The notes: generated by a model from the sequence alone, not told the origin. 8,036 nucleotides of DNA from an uncultured Bacteroidales bacterium (GCA_946415795.1 CAMKTW010000069.1:1-8036), one strand, 5' to 3'; counted from the stretch's first letter, positions 1-6,315 are shown. Made by a program: numbers and translations.

Positions 1-2258
1 GCATCGAGCCCGAAGACGGCAAGGGCATCCGCGTCCAGCTGGACAATATGATGGCCGAGGTAAAGGAGAAGAAGGGCTACAAGCTTGACACCGAGCTCAC
101 AGAAGAGGACCTCATCGCCCTCTGCGACGCTTTCAAGAAGAGAGTCAAAGATGTTCTGGGCAAAGAGTTCCCCGACGATGCACGCGCTCAGCTCTGGGGC
201 GGTATCGGCGCAGTGTTCAAATCCTGGAACGGCAAGCGCGCCATCGCTTACCGCCGTATAGAGGGTATCCCCGATGACTGGGGCACCGCTGTTACCGTAA
301 TGTCAATGGTATTCGGCAATATGGGTGACACCTCCGCTACCGGCGTTGCATTCAGCCGCAACCCCGCTACCGGTGACAACAAGTTCTACGGCGAGTGGCT
401 CATCAACGCACAGGGCGAGGACGTGGTTGCAGGTATCCGCACCCCGAACCCTCTGAACGAGGCCACCAAGACCGAGCACAACAAGGCTCTCCCTTCACTG
501 GAGAAGGCTATGCCCGAGGTTTACAAAGAGCTTGACACCATCCGTCAGAACCTCGAGAAGCACTACAACGATATGCAGGACATCGAGTTCACCATCCAGG
601 AAGGCAAACTCTGGATGCTCCAGTGCCGCGTGGGCAAGCGCACAGGTATCGCCGCCCTCAATATGGCAATGGATATGCTGGACGAGGGCCTCATCGACGA
701 GAAGACCGCCGTTATGCGCGTCAGCCCCACTCAGCTGGACGAACTCTTGCACCCCGTGCTTGACCCCGCCTCTGAGAAGAAGGCTACCGTTATCGCCAAA
801 GGTCTGCCCGCAGGCCCCGGCGGCGCTGTCGGCAAGATCGTCTTCACCAGCGCCAAAGCTGTTGAGGCAGCTGCCAAGAAAGAAAAAGCCATTCTGGTCC
901 GCGACGAGACCAACCCTGAAGATGTTGAAGGTATGCGCGCTGCCGACGGTCTGCTCACAGCCCGCGGCGGTATGACCAGCCACGCTGCCCTGGTGGCACG
1001 CGGTTGGGGCAAGTGCTGCATCGTAGGTTGCGACGCCGTCAAGTTTGAAGACCAGGCAGACGGCACCCGCAAGCTCTTCATCGCAGGCAAGGAATACAAA
1101 GAGGGCGACATCTTCTCACTGAACGGCAGCAAGGGCTATGTTTATGCAGAGAAGGTCGGCACTATGGACGCAAGCGAGAACCCCCGCTTCGTGAAGTTTA
1201 TGACCCTCGTGGACAAATACCGCAAGCTTGGCGTACGCACCAATGCAGATAACCCCGACGACGCAGCCAAGGCTATCGAGTTCGGCGCAGAGGGCATCGG
1301 CCTGTTCCGCATCGAGCATATGTTCTACGGCAAGAACAGCGAGGCTCCCCTCGCAAAACTGCGCAAGGTGATCCACACCGCTACTCCCGAAGAGCGTCTG
1401 CAGGCCATCAAGGAACTGGAGCCTTTCGTAAAGGAAGCCACCAAGGCCACAATGAAGGTTATGAACGGCAAGCCCGTCACCTTCCGTCTGCTTGACCCGC
1501 CTCTCCACGAGTTCGTTCCTCAGACCCTCGACAAGCAGGAAGAGCTGGCAAATGAACTCCATATCACTGTAGAAGAGATCCGCAAGCGTGGCGAGGCTCT
1601 CCACGAGGTTAACCCTATGATGGGTCACCGCGGTGTCCGTCTGGGTATCAGCTATCCCAGCCTGAGCGAGATGCAGTTCCGCGCAATCTTCACCGCAGCC
1701 GGCGAGCTCTATGCAGAGGGCTTTCAGCCCCGTCCAGAGATTATGATCCCCGTGACCGTATCTGTAAACGAGCTTAACTTCCAGAAACGTATCTGCGACC
1801 GCGTACACAAAGAGGTTGAGGAGAAGTTCGATATGGACATCCCGTTCCTGTTCGGTACTATGATCGAGATTCCCCGCGCAGCTATCCTTGCAGACCGTAT
1901 GGCACGCACCGCCCAGTTCTTCAGCTTTGGTACAAACGACCTGACCCAGATGACCTACGGTTTCAGCCGCGACGACATCGGCAGCTTTATGAAGGACTAC
2001 CTGGACAACAAGATCCTCCCGTTCGACCCGTTCCAGAGCATCGACACCGAGTCTGTCGGCAAGCTCATCGAGGTCGGCGTGAAGGGCGGACGCAGCACCC
2101 GCGAGAACCTCAAGGTCGGCATCTGCGGCGAGCATGGCGGCGACCCCGCATCGGTAGAGTTCTGCCACAAGATTGGTATGAACTATGTGTCCTGCTCACC
2201 GTTCCGCGTCCCCATCGCGCGCCTTGCAGCAGCTCAGGCAGCCATCAAGAATGCTTAA
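1..2258 (+). CDS. ppdK: Pyruvate, phosphate dikinase (5' end outside window)
   Basis: This enzyme interconverts pyruvate + ATP + Pi and PEP + AMP + PPi in the cytoplasm. In anaerobes it can serve PPi-linked glycolysis or PEP supply. The reading frame is open from the left edge (first full codon at base 3) and gives 751 residues. Family members have about 875-910, so roughly 125-160 N-terminal residues of the ATP-grasp domain are missing. Numbering from the first full codon, residues 1-215 are the end of the ATP-grasp half (TGVAFSRNPATG; IEFTIQEGKLWMLQCRVG). The phosphohistidine domain follows, with GGMTSHAALVARG and the phosphorylated His at residue 327 (bases 981-983). The C-terminal PEP/pyruvate TIM barrel carries GLFRIEHMF, FGTNDLTQMTYGFSRDD and ICGEHGG with the catalytic Cys at residue 708 (bases 2124-2126). 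GFSRDD with this Cys context separates it from PEP synthase. No frameshift or missing catalytic residue is seen. Codon use is strongly biased (ggc, cgc, atc, aag, ctc), suggesting high expression. A strong terminator follows. Confidence 0.97.
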   Translation, partial: IEPEDGKGIRVQLDNMMAEVKEKKGYKLDTELTEEDLIALCDAFKKRVKDVLGKEFPDDARAQLWGGIGAVFKSWNGKRAIAYRRIEGIPDDWGTAVTVMSMVFGNMGDTSATGVAFSRNPATGDNKFYGEWLINAQGEDVVAGIRTPNPLNEATKTEHNKALPSLEKAMPEVYKELDTIRQNLEKHYNDMQDIEFTIQEGKLWMLQCRVGKRTGIAALNMAMDMLDEGLIDEKTAVMRVSPTQLDELLHPVLDPASEKKATVIAKGLPAGPGGAVGKIVFTSAKAVEAAAKKEKAILVRDETNPEDVEGMRAADGLLTARGGMTSHAALVARGWGKCCIVGCDAVKFEDQADGTRKLFIAGKEYKEGDIFSLNGSKGYVYAEKVGTMDASENPRFVKFMTLVDKYRKLGVRTNADNPDDAAKAIEFGAEGIGLFRIEHMFYGKNSEAPLAKLRKVIHTATPEERLQAIKELEPFVKEATKATMKVMNGKPVTFRLLDPPLHEFVPQTLDKQEELANELHITVEEIRKRGEALHEVNPMMGHRGVRLGISYPSLSEMQFRAIFTAAGELYAEGFQPRPEIMIPVTVSVNELNFQKRICDRVHKEVEEKFDMDIPFLFGTMIEIPRAAILADRMARTAQFFSFGTNDLTQMTYGFSRDDIGSFMKDYLDNKILPFDPFQSIDTESVGKLIEVGVKGGRSTRENLKVGICGEHGGDPASVEFCHKIGMNYVSCSPFRVPIARLAAAQAAIKNA

Positions 2259-2277
2259 TTAACAAATCTATACAGAG

Positions 2278-2309
2278 TGAGGGCGGCCGCAAGGCCACCC
2301 TCATTTTTT
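2278..2309 (+). terminator. Intrinsic terminator after ppdK
   Basis: The 11-base arms TGAGGGCGGCC (2278-2288) and GGCCACCCTCA (2293-2303) pair except for one C-A mismatch. They are closed by a GCAA tetraloop of the GNRA type and followed by six Ts (2304-2309). It lies 19 bases after the ppdK stop. The T run ends only six bases before the next start codon, so it would also limit read-through into the DUF368 gene. Confidence 0.9.
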
Positions 2310-2315
2310 AATACT

Positions 2316-3239
2316 ATGCGCAATTTTTCTTCATACCTGATTGTCGCCGTCAAGGGATTCCTGATGGGCGCGGCCAACGTTATTCCGGGTGTAAGCGGCG
2401 GCACAATCGCTTTTCTGACCGGCATCTATACAGAATTGATAGAATCCATCAAGGCCATTACCGGCAAGAGTCTGGGGCTGCTGTTCCGCTTCAGGATCGG
2501 ACAGTTCTGGAAAGCTATAAACGGTAATTTCCTGCTGGCAGTGGCAACAGGTATCGTAGTGAGCATCTTCTCCCTCGCAAAACTGATGTCCTACCTGCTT
2601 GTGAATTACCCAATCCAGGTATGGTCCTTTTTCTTTGGCCTGGTGCTGGTATCCACCGTGTATATGATACGGCAGCTCGACAACCTTAAACTCAAACACT
2701 GGCTCTCCTTTATGGTCGGTGCTGCCTGCGGCGTAACGAGCTGCCTGCTCTCTCCCAGTGAAACCAGCAACAGTCTCCCCTTTATTTTCATCTGCGGAGC
2801 GATTGCAATGTGTACTATGATCCTGCCGGGGATATCGGGCAGTTTTGTACTGGTACTCCTTGGGAAATATGCATATATCATAGATGCCGTAGGCAATCTG
2901 GAATGGATTGTACTGGTTGTGTTTGCCTTGGGTGCAATCATAGGCATACTTGCCTTCTCCCACGCATTCTCGTGGCTGCTGAAAAAAGCCTATAACGGCA
3001 CAATGATGTTCCTTGCCGGCCTTATGCTGGGCTCACTGGTGAAACTATGGCCGTGGAAAAAGGTTATAGAAGAGGTGGGCAAAGTCGCTGTTGACCGCCC
3101 TGTATTGCCGGCACAGTTCAGCGGCGACCCCCACATTGCAGGAGCCGTACTATGGGCGTTGGCAGGCTGTGCGCTGATAATAGTTGTCGAGTTTGCATCG
3201 GCCGCCATCAAGAAGCGCTCTGCTTCACAGGCTTCTTAG
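2316..3239 (+). CDS. DUF368 membrane protein, PopT-like undecaprenyl-phosphate translocase family
   Basis: This is a polytopic inner-membrane protein of 307 residues. DUF368 proteins (PopT) have been shown in other bacteria to help return undecaprenyl phosphate across the cytoplasmic membrane for reuse in wall and surface-polysaccharide synthesis. That role is inherited here from the family, not shown by this sequence. The two family signatures are clear: NVIPGVSGGT at residues 21-30 and ILPGISGSF at 169-177, in two halves as expected for an internally duplicated membrane fold. Hydrophobic segments occur near 8-40, 70-95, 100-118, 130-145, 153-185, 196-222, 228-245 and 275-295. The ATG at 2316 is preferred over the in-frame GTG at 2277. 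The longer form would be translated through the ppdK terminator hairpin, and the extra 13 residues (MRAAARPPSFFNT) do not resemble the family. No Shine-Dalgarno sequence or convincing promoter is seen. The last 32 bases overlap the 3' end of the opposite-strand phosphodiesterase gene and encode only the polar tail after the last membrane segment. Confidence 0.92.
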   Translation: MRNFSSYLIVAVKGFLMGAANVIPGVSGGTIAFLTGIYTELIESIKAITGKSLGLLFRFRIGQFWKAINGNFLLAVATGIVVSIFSLAKLMSYLLVNYPIQVWSFFFGLVLVSTVYMIRQLDNLKLKHWLSFMVGAACGVTSCLLSPSETSNSLPFIFICGAIAMCTMILPGISGSFVLVLLGKYAYIIDAVGNLEWIVLVVFALGAIIGILAFSHAFSWLLKKAYNGTMMFLAGLMLGSLVKLWPWKKVIEEVGKVAVDRPVLPAQFSGDPHIAGAVLWALAGCALIIVVEFASAAIKKRSASQAS

Positions 3240-5211
3240 CCTTGGGGTAGGCAATGCGGCCGTGATACATCTGCTGCAGATTTTCTGTAAAAACCTGTTT
3301 CAGCCTGTCAATCTCGCCAAGGGTGATATCTCCTTTGGCCAGCTGGCCGTCTGTTATCTTGCCGTCCATAATCCGGTTCACCAGCGCCTCGATGCTCTGC
3401 TGGGAATAGTCTCTGAGTGAACGGGACGCTGCCTCTACGCTGTCGGCAAACATAAGCACGACCTCCTCCTTGCTCTCGGGCAGCTTGCCCTTGTATGTGA
3501 AGGGCTCTGTGTTGGTACTGTCACCTCCTTCATTGCAGTACTGCGTATAAAAATACATTGCCTTGGTGGTGCCGTGATGACTGGCAATCATATCCATAAC
3601 CTGCTCCGGCAGTTTATGGCGCCTTGCCAAAGCCACCCCGTCGGTCACGTGGCGGATTATGTCCCGCGCACTCTGCTCCGGAGTCAGGTTTTTGTGATAA
3701 TTATCACCGGAAATCTGATTCTCTGTAAAGCATAGCGGGTTCTCTATCTTGCCGATATCGTGGTAAAGGGCCCCTACCCTGACCAGACGGGTATTGCCGC
3801 CGATCGCGCGGCAGCCGGCTTCCGCCAGGTTTGCCACATTGAGCGAGTGCTGGAACGACCCTGGGGCGGTGCGGGAGAGTTCCTGCAGCAGAGCATTGTT
3901 TGTATCGGACAACTCCCAGAGACGCATCTGTGACACCAGCGAGAAAATCCTTTCAAACACAAACACAAATGGATAACCGATTATCGAAAGCAGTGAGTTG
4001 AGTGCCAGATAAAGCACCTCTCTCTGCGAGACAGGGGTGCCGGAAATTATCCTGAAGGTAATATAAACGAAAGCAAGCGCCAGGAGAATGAAGAGCGAAT
4101 TGGCAAACTGACGGAACCCGCGGCTGAAATATCTGTAACTTATAAGAAGCACCGCCCCGGACAGGGCATTCATCAGATATAGCTCAACCCCGTTGTCACG
4201 AAGCGTCAGCAGCGGAAGCAGGGCGGCCAGGTATAGCGCAAGGCATATCCTGTTTCGGAAAAACTCCCGCATATAGAGTATGTAGAGTGAGAACGGTATC
4301 AGATAAAGTATAGATTCGTTAGAGGCGGGAAATGCCGCCACAGCCACATAAACCAGGGTGTATAGCAGCATAAGGAAAGACAACTGCCGGAAATTACCGT
4401 ACAGGGTTTTGTCTGTGACCAGTATCATCAAGGCATAGACAGCCAGCAGTATCAAAACCACGAAGAAATGACTCAGGAGCACCACCAGACTGGACTGGGT
4501 ACTCCCTCCGTATGCTGATATGAATTCAGCCTTGTAGGAATCCAGTATGCGGGCCGTCTCGCTGGTGACTATCTCCTTGCGGGATACAATCTTCTGCCCG
4601 GCATACACCATTCCGGATGTCGGGGAGATATACTCCAACGCCTGACGCGCCATTGTGGCGGTCATCTGCGCATCGAAATACATATTCGGGACAAACGCCT
4701 CCGCCAGTTTGCCGGTGGCCAGGAGGGAATCGACATTCACCCCCTGCGCAACAGCACCAATCTCATTACGGAATTTATCGCACGCCCCTGCGGAAGTATA
4801 AACCGTACTGGCCGGAATCTGTTCTATCCTTTTGCCCCGGCGCACGCTTATCATATCTTCATCTCCGTTCAGGGAAGATACTACACCACTGGCATAAATC
4901 TGCGCCAGGATCTGGTAAACCGCCTTCTGGAGCGAATCCTGCTCGACTGCAGAAAAGGCCTCCGCTACCTGCTTTACGACATTCTCGTCGTAGCGGTAGC
5001 AATCTATATGCTGCCGGGATTTTTCCTCCCGCTCCTGCTGCAACTGCTCTTCTGATTTGAGTACTGGAAAGTCAAAGGATGCGGTAAGAGTTTCGTAGTT
5101 CCACGGGCTGCCAACCTGGTAGCGGTAGCGGAAATTGTTGCGGTCGGTGTAAAACAACATCATCACAGCCGCCACGGCCAGGAACAAAAGTGGTATGCGA
5201 ACTCTCTTCAT
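3208..5211 (-). CDS. pgpH: PgpH-type 7TM-HD phosphodiesterase (probable c-di-AMP hydrolase)
   Basis: This is a membrane-bound HD-domain phosphodiesterase of 667 residues. Characterised members of this architecture hydrolyse c-di-AMP to pApA, which affects potassium and osmolyte balance and wall integrity. The N-terminal membrane anchor is residues 4-20. Residues 21-240 form the extracytoplasmic 7TMR-HDED domain, followed by about seven membrane segments (241-265, 275-293, 299-315, 320-337, 343-360, 368-390, 396-420). A cytoplasmic HD domain occupies about 440-650. All expected metal ligands are visible: H455 (SFQHS), H484-D485 (HDIGK), H521, H545/H546 (SHHG) and D590 (FADS). I chose the ATG at 5211 (MKRVRIPLLF). 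The in-frame ATGs at 5277 and 5274 would add a polar, unfamily-like extension and lie in the promoter region beside the tRNA gene. No Shine-Dalgarno sequence is present. The Lys/Ser-rich tail overlaps the DUF368 gene antisense. The substrate is assigned from the family; the gene symbol follows the Listeria protein. Confidence 0.93.
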   Translation of the reverse strand: MKRVRIPLLFLAVAAVMMLFYTDRNNFRYRYQVGSPWNYETLTASFDFPVLKSEEQLQQEREEKSRQHIDCYRYDENVVKQVAEAFSAVEQDSLQKAVYQILAQIYASGVVSSLNGDEDMISVRRGKRIEQIPASTVYTSAGACDKFRNEIGAVAQGVNVDSLLATGKLAEAFVPNMYFDAQMTATMARQALEYISPTSGMVYAGQKIVSRKEIVTSETARILDSYKAEFISAYGGSTQSSLVVLLSHFFVVLILLAVYALMILVTDKTLYGNFRQLSFLMLLYTLVYVAVAAFPASNESILYLIPFSLYILYMREFFRNRICLALYLAALLPLLTLRDNGVELYLMNALSGAVLLISYRYFSRGFRQFANSLFILLALAFVYITFRIISGTPVSQREVLYLALNSLLSIIGYPFVFVFERIFSLVSQMRLWELSDTNNALLQELSRTAPGSFQHSLNVANLAEAGCRAIGGNTRLVRVGALYHDIGKIENPLCFTENQISGDNYHKNLTPEQSARDIIRHVTDGVALARRHKLPEQVMDMIASHHGTTKAMYFYTQYCNEGGDSTNTEPFTYKGKLPESKEEVVLMFADSVEAASRSLRDYSQQSIEALVNRIMDGKITDGQLAKGDITLGEIDRLKQVFTENLQQMYHGRIAYPKAKKPVKQSAS
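3210..3237. repeat. Inverted repeat inside the convergent gene overlap
   Basis: AAGAAGC (3210-3216) and GCTTCTT (3231-3237) form a perfect 7-base inverted repeat with a 14-base loop. A competing GAAGC/GCTTC hairpin (3212-3216 with 3222-3226, loop of 5) uses the same left arm. The repeat falls inside the 32 bases shared by the 3' ends of the two convergent genes, so both transcripts could form it. There is no T run on either strand. A role as a bidirectional transcription end or RNA-stability element is possible but unproven. Confidence 0.4.
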
Positions 5212-5232
5212 AAAGCGTAAAGGTAAACAATT

Positions 5233-5264
5233 CTTGGTAATTTCTGAAAAATACCATATCTTCG
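5233..5264 (+). promoter_or_regulatory. Candidate Bacteroides-type promoter for tRNA-Cys
   Basis: CTTG (5233-5236) is followed after 20 bases by TATCTTCG (5257-5264), one mismatch from TAnnTTTG. The spacing fits the Bacteroides consensus. RNA would start near 5271, about nine bases before the mature tRNA 5' end, a plausible short leader for RNase P removal. Supported by motif match and position only. Confidence 0.45.
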
Positions 5265-5279
5265 CAGTCCGCATCAAAA
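5246..5279 (-). promoter_or_regulatory. Candidate Bacteroides-type promoter for the phosphodiesterase gene
   Basis: Read on the minus strand, TTTTG (5279-5275) is followed after 21 bases by TATTTTTC (5253-5246). This resembles the Bacteroides primary-sigma consensus TTTG, 19-21 bases, TAnnTTTG, with one mismatch in the -7 box. It would start RNA near 5240, giving a leader of about 30 bases before the ATG at 5211. It overlaps the tRNA promoter candidate on the other strand, and its -33 box touches the first base of the tRNA. Supported by motif match only. Confidence 0.45.
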
Positions 5280-5353
5280 GGTACCATGGCCGAGTGGTTA
5301 GGCACAGGTCTGCAAAACCTGGGACAGCAGTTCGATTCTGCTTGGTACCTCCA
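5280..5353 (+). tRNA. tRNA-Cys (anticodon GCA), CCA end encoded
   Basis: A complete cloverleaf can be drawn. The acceptor arms are GGTACCA (5280-5286) and TGGTACC (5343-5349). The D stem GCC/GGC lies at 5289-5291 and 5301-5303. The anticodon stem CAGGT/ACCTG (5305-5309, 5317-5321) encloses the loop CTGCAAA with anticodon GCA at 5312-5314. The T stem AGCAG/CTGCT (5326-5330, 5338-5342) encloses TTCGATT. The variable loop is GGAC. The discriminator base is T (5350), the cysteine identity base, and CCA follows in the DNA (5351-5353). The tRNA reads cysteine codons UGC/UGU. It is a stand-alone transcript unit divergent from the phosphodiesterase gene, with its own terminator. No integrase or duplicated 3' end is nearby, so nothing suggests it is an integration site here. 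Confidence 0.97.
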
Positions 5354-5361
5354 ACAATTTG

Positions 5362-5395
5362 GAGCTGACAAATTCGCTATTGGTCAGCTCTTTTT
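5362..5395 (+). terminator. Intrinsic terminator after tRNA-Cys
   Basis: GAGCTGAC (5362-5369) pairs perfectly with GTCAGCTC (5383-5390). After one A-G mismatch, AAT/ATT can extend the stem inward, leaving a five-base loop. Five Ts (5391-5395) follow, then CTT. It starts eight bases after the tRNA CCA. The T run ends six bases before the start codon of the YitT-family gene, so that gene depends on read-through or on a promoter hidden in this short segment. Confidence 0.88.
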
Positions 5396-5401
5396 CTTAT
5401 T

Positions 5402-6301
5402 ATGAAGAGTACGCTTAAAAGAAACATAAAAGAGTATCTGCTGCTGGTCATCGGCAACTTTATCTTTGCGCTTGGTGCAGTGATGCTGGTTGAGCCTTAC
5501 GGCTTTGCCCCCGGAGGGACCTACGGCCTCGGCATCGTATTCCACCACCTGTGGGGGGTGGAGACTGAGTTCGCAGCCCTGTGTATGGATGTGCCCCTGC
5601 TTATAATCGGGTTCTTTATCCTCGGCAACCGGTTCGGCATCAAGACCATCGTGAGCACAATACTGCTGCCGCTGTTTATGCAACTGCTGCACCGTGTTTA
5701 CGGCTACGCCTCGCTCATAGAGCCAGATATTGTGGAGATGGCCGGCTACCAGCATCAGATTATCGCCTCGATCTTTGGCGGCGTAGTATATGGATTTGGC
5801 CTTGGGCTGGTGTACCGCTCGCACGCAACTACCGGCGGCAGCGACATAATTGCTATGATCCTGCGCAAATATACCCACCTGTCTATGGGCACCTCTACCA
5901 TAATCGTTGACGGACTGATCACCCTCAGCTCCGTGGTAGCCTTCGGCGACTGGAAATTACCGATGTACTCCTGGATAATCATCTTTGTGGAGAGCCGTAT
6001 GATAGACTTCATACTGGAAGGTCCCAAGCGGGCCAAGACGCTGATGATTATTACCAGCAAGAGCGAGGAAATCCGCAACTTCATAATCAACGATATGGAG
6101 CGCGGCGCAACTCTCATCCCCGGCAAGGGCCTCTACTCAGGTGAAGGACGCGACATAATCTATGTCGTGCTCGGGCGCAGGGAGATGATCCGCCTGCGCG
6201 AAATCATCGCAAAGACAGACCCTTACGCCTTTATCAACGTAATTGATTCTGCAGAAATCCTGGGCGAGGGGTTCCAGACACTCGGAACCGACAGCATCTA
6301 G
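5402..6301 (+). CDS. YitT family membrane protein (YitT/DUF161 + DUF2179)
   Basis: This is an inner-membrane protein of 299 residues with the standard two-part YitT layout. The N-terminal membrane region (about 1-205) has hydrophobic segments near 12-31, 59-75, 80-96, 119-138, 164-182 and 188-205. It contains the family signatures PGGTYGLGIVFHH (37-49) and TTGGSDIIAMILRK (143-156). The C-terminal DUF2179 domain (about 215-290) is soluble and carries RGATLIPGKGLYSGEGRD (234-251). The biochemical function of the family is not firmly established; a transport role is often suggested, and I do not assign a substrate. The ATG at 5402 is the only sensible start: the next in-frame Met is residue 28, within the first membrane segment. 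There is no Shine-Dalgarno sequence, and the start sits six bases after the tRNA terminator's T run. The only promoter-like match upstream (TTCG at 5331-5334, 19 bases, ACAATTTG at 5354-5361) is weak. The gene ends 14 bases from the convergent gyrB stop. Confidence 0.93.
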   Translation: MKSTLKRNIKEYLLLVIGNFIFALGAVMLVEPYGFAPGGTYGLGIVFHHLWGVETEFAALCMDVPLLIIGFFILGNRFGIKTIVSTILLPLFMQLLHRVYGYASLIEPDIVEMAGYQHQIIASIFGGVVYGFGLGLVYRSHATTGGSDIIAMILRKYTHLSMGTSTIIVDGLITLSSVVAFGDWKLPMYSWIIIFVESRMIDFILEGPKRAKTLMIITSKSEEIRNFIINDMERGATLIPGKGLYSGEGRDIIYVVLGRREMIRLREIIAKTDPYAFINVIDSAEILGEGFQTLGTDSI

Positions 6302-6309
6302 CTTCCGAG
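6281..6309. repeat. Inverted repeat at the YitT/gyrB convergent junction
   Basis: CTCGGAA (6281-6287) and TTCCGAG (6303-6309) form a perfect 7-base inverted repeat with a 15-base loop that contains the YitT-family stop codon. A competing ACAGC/GCTGT pair (6291-6295, 6311-6315) lies next to it. Neither strand has a T run, so it is not a canonical intrinsic terminator. It is the only secondary structure between the two convergent genes and could mark transcript ends in both directions. Confidence 0.35.
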
Positions 6310-6315
6310 AGCTGT

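Noticed and set aside
495..983. 162-codon minus-strand frame and 147-codon plus-strand frame within ppdK
   Set aside because: Both are shadows of the real frame, with biased composition and no family resemblance.
1116..2168. 350-codon open frame on the minus strand opposite ppdK
   Set aside because: It lies wholly antisense to a conserved, codon-biased enzyme gene. Strong sense codon bias removes antisense stops. The translation is low-complexity Ala/Leu/Asp-rich with no recognisable domain.
2283..2290. NotI-type octamer GCGGCCGC, possible cloning junction
   Set aside because: It is part of a natural terminator stem, and both flanks read as continuous genomic sequence.
2277..2315. GTG-initiated N-terminal extension of the DUF368 protein
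   Set aside because: The extension would be encoded by the ppdK terminator hairpin and T run. The ATG at 2316 gives a typical family N-terminus.
4987..5130. Repeated GTAGCGGTAGC strings near the phosphodiesterase N-terminus
   Set aside because: Only two short copies, both explained by Arg-Tyr codons in the protein. There is no array structure.
5212..5277. Upstream ATGs that would lengthen the phosphodiesterase by 22 residues
   Set aside because: The extra sequence is not like the family and overlaps the promoter candidates beside the tRNA. The ATG at 5211 leads straight into a membrane anchor with basic N-terminal residues.
5280..5400. tRNA-Cys as a mobile-element attachment site
   Set aside because: There is no integrase, no repeated tRNA 3' fragment and no compositional change downstream. 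The next gene is an ordinary YitT-family gene.
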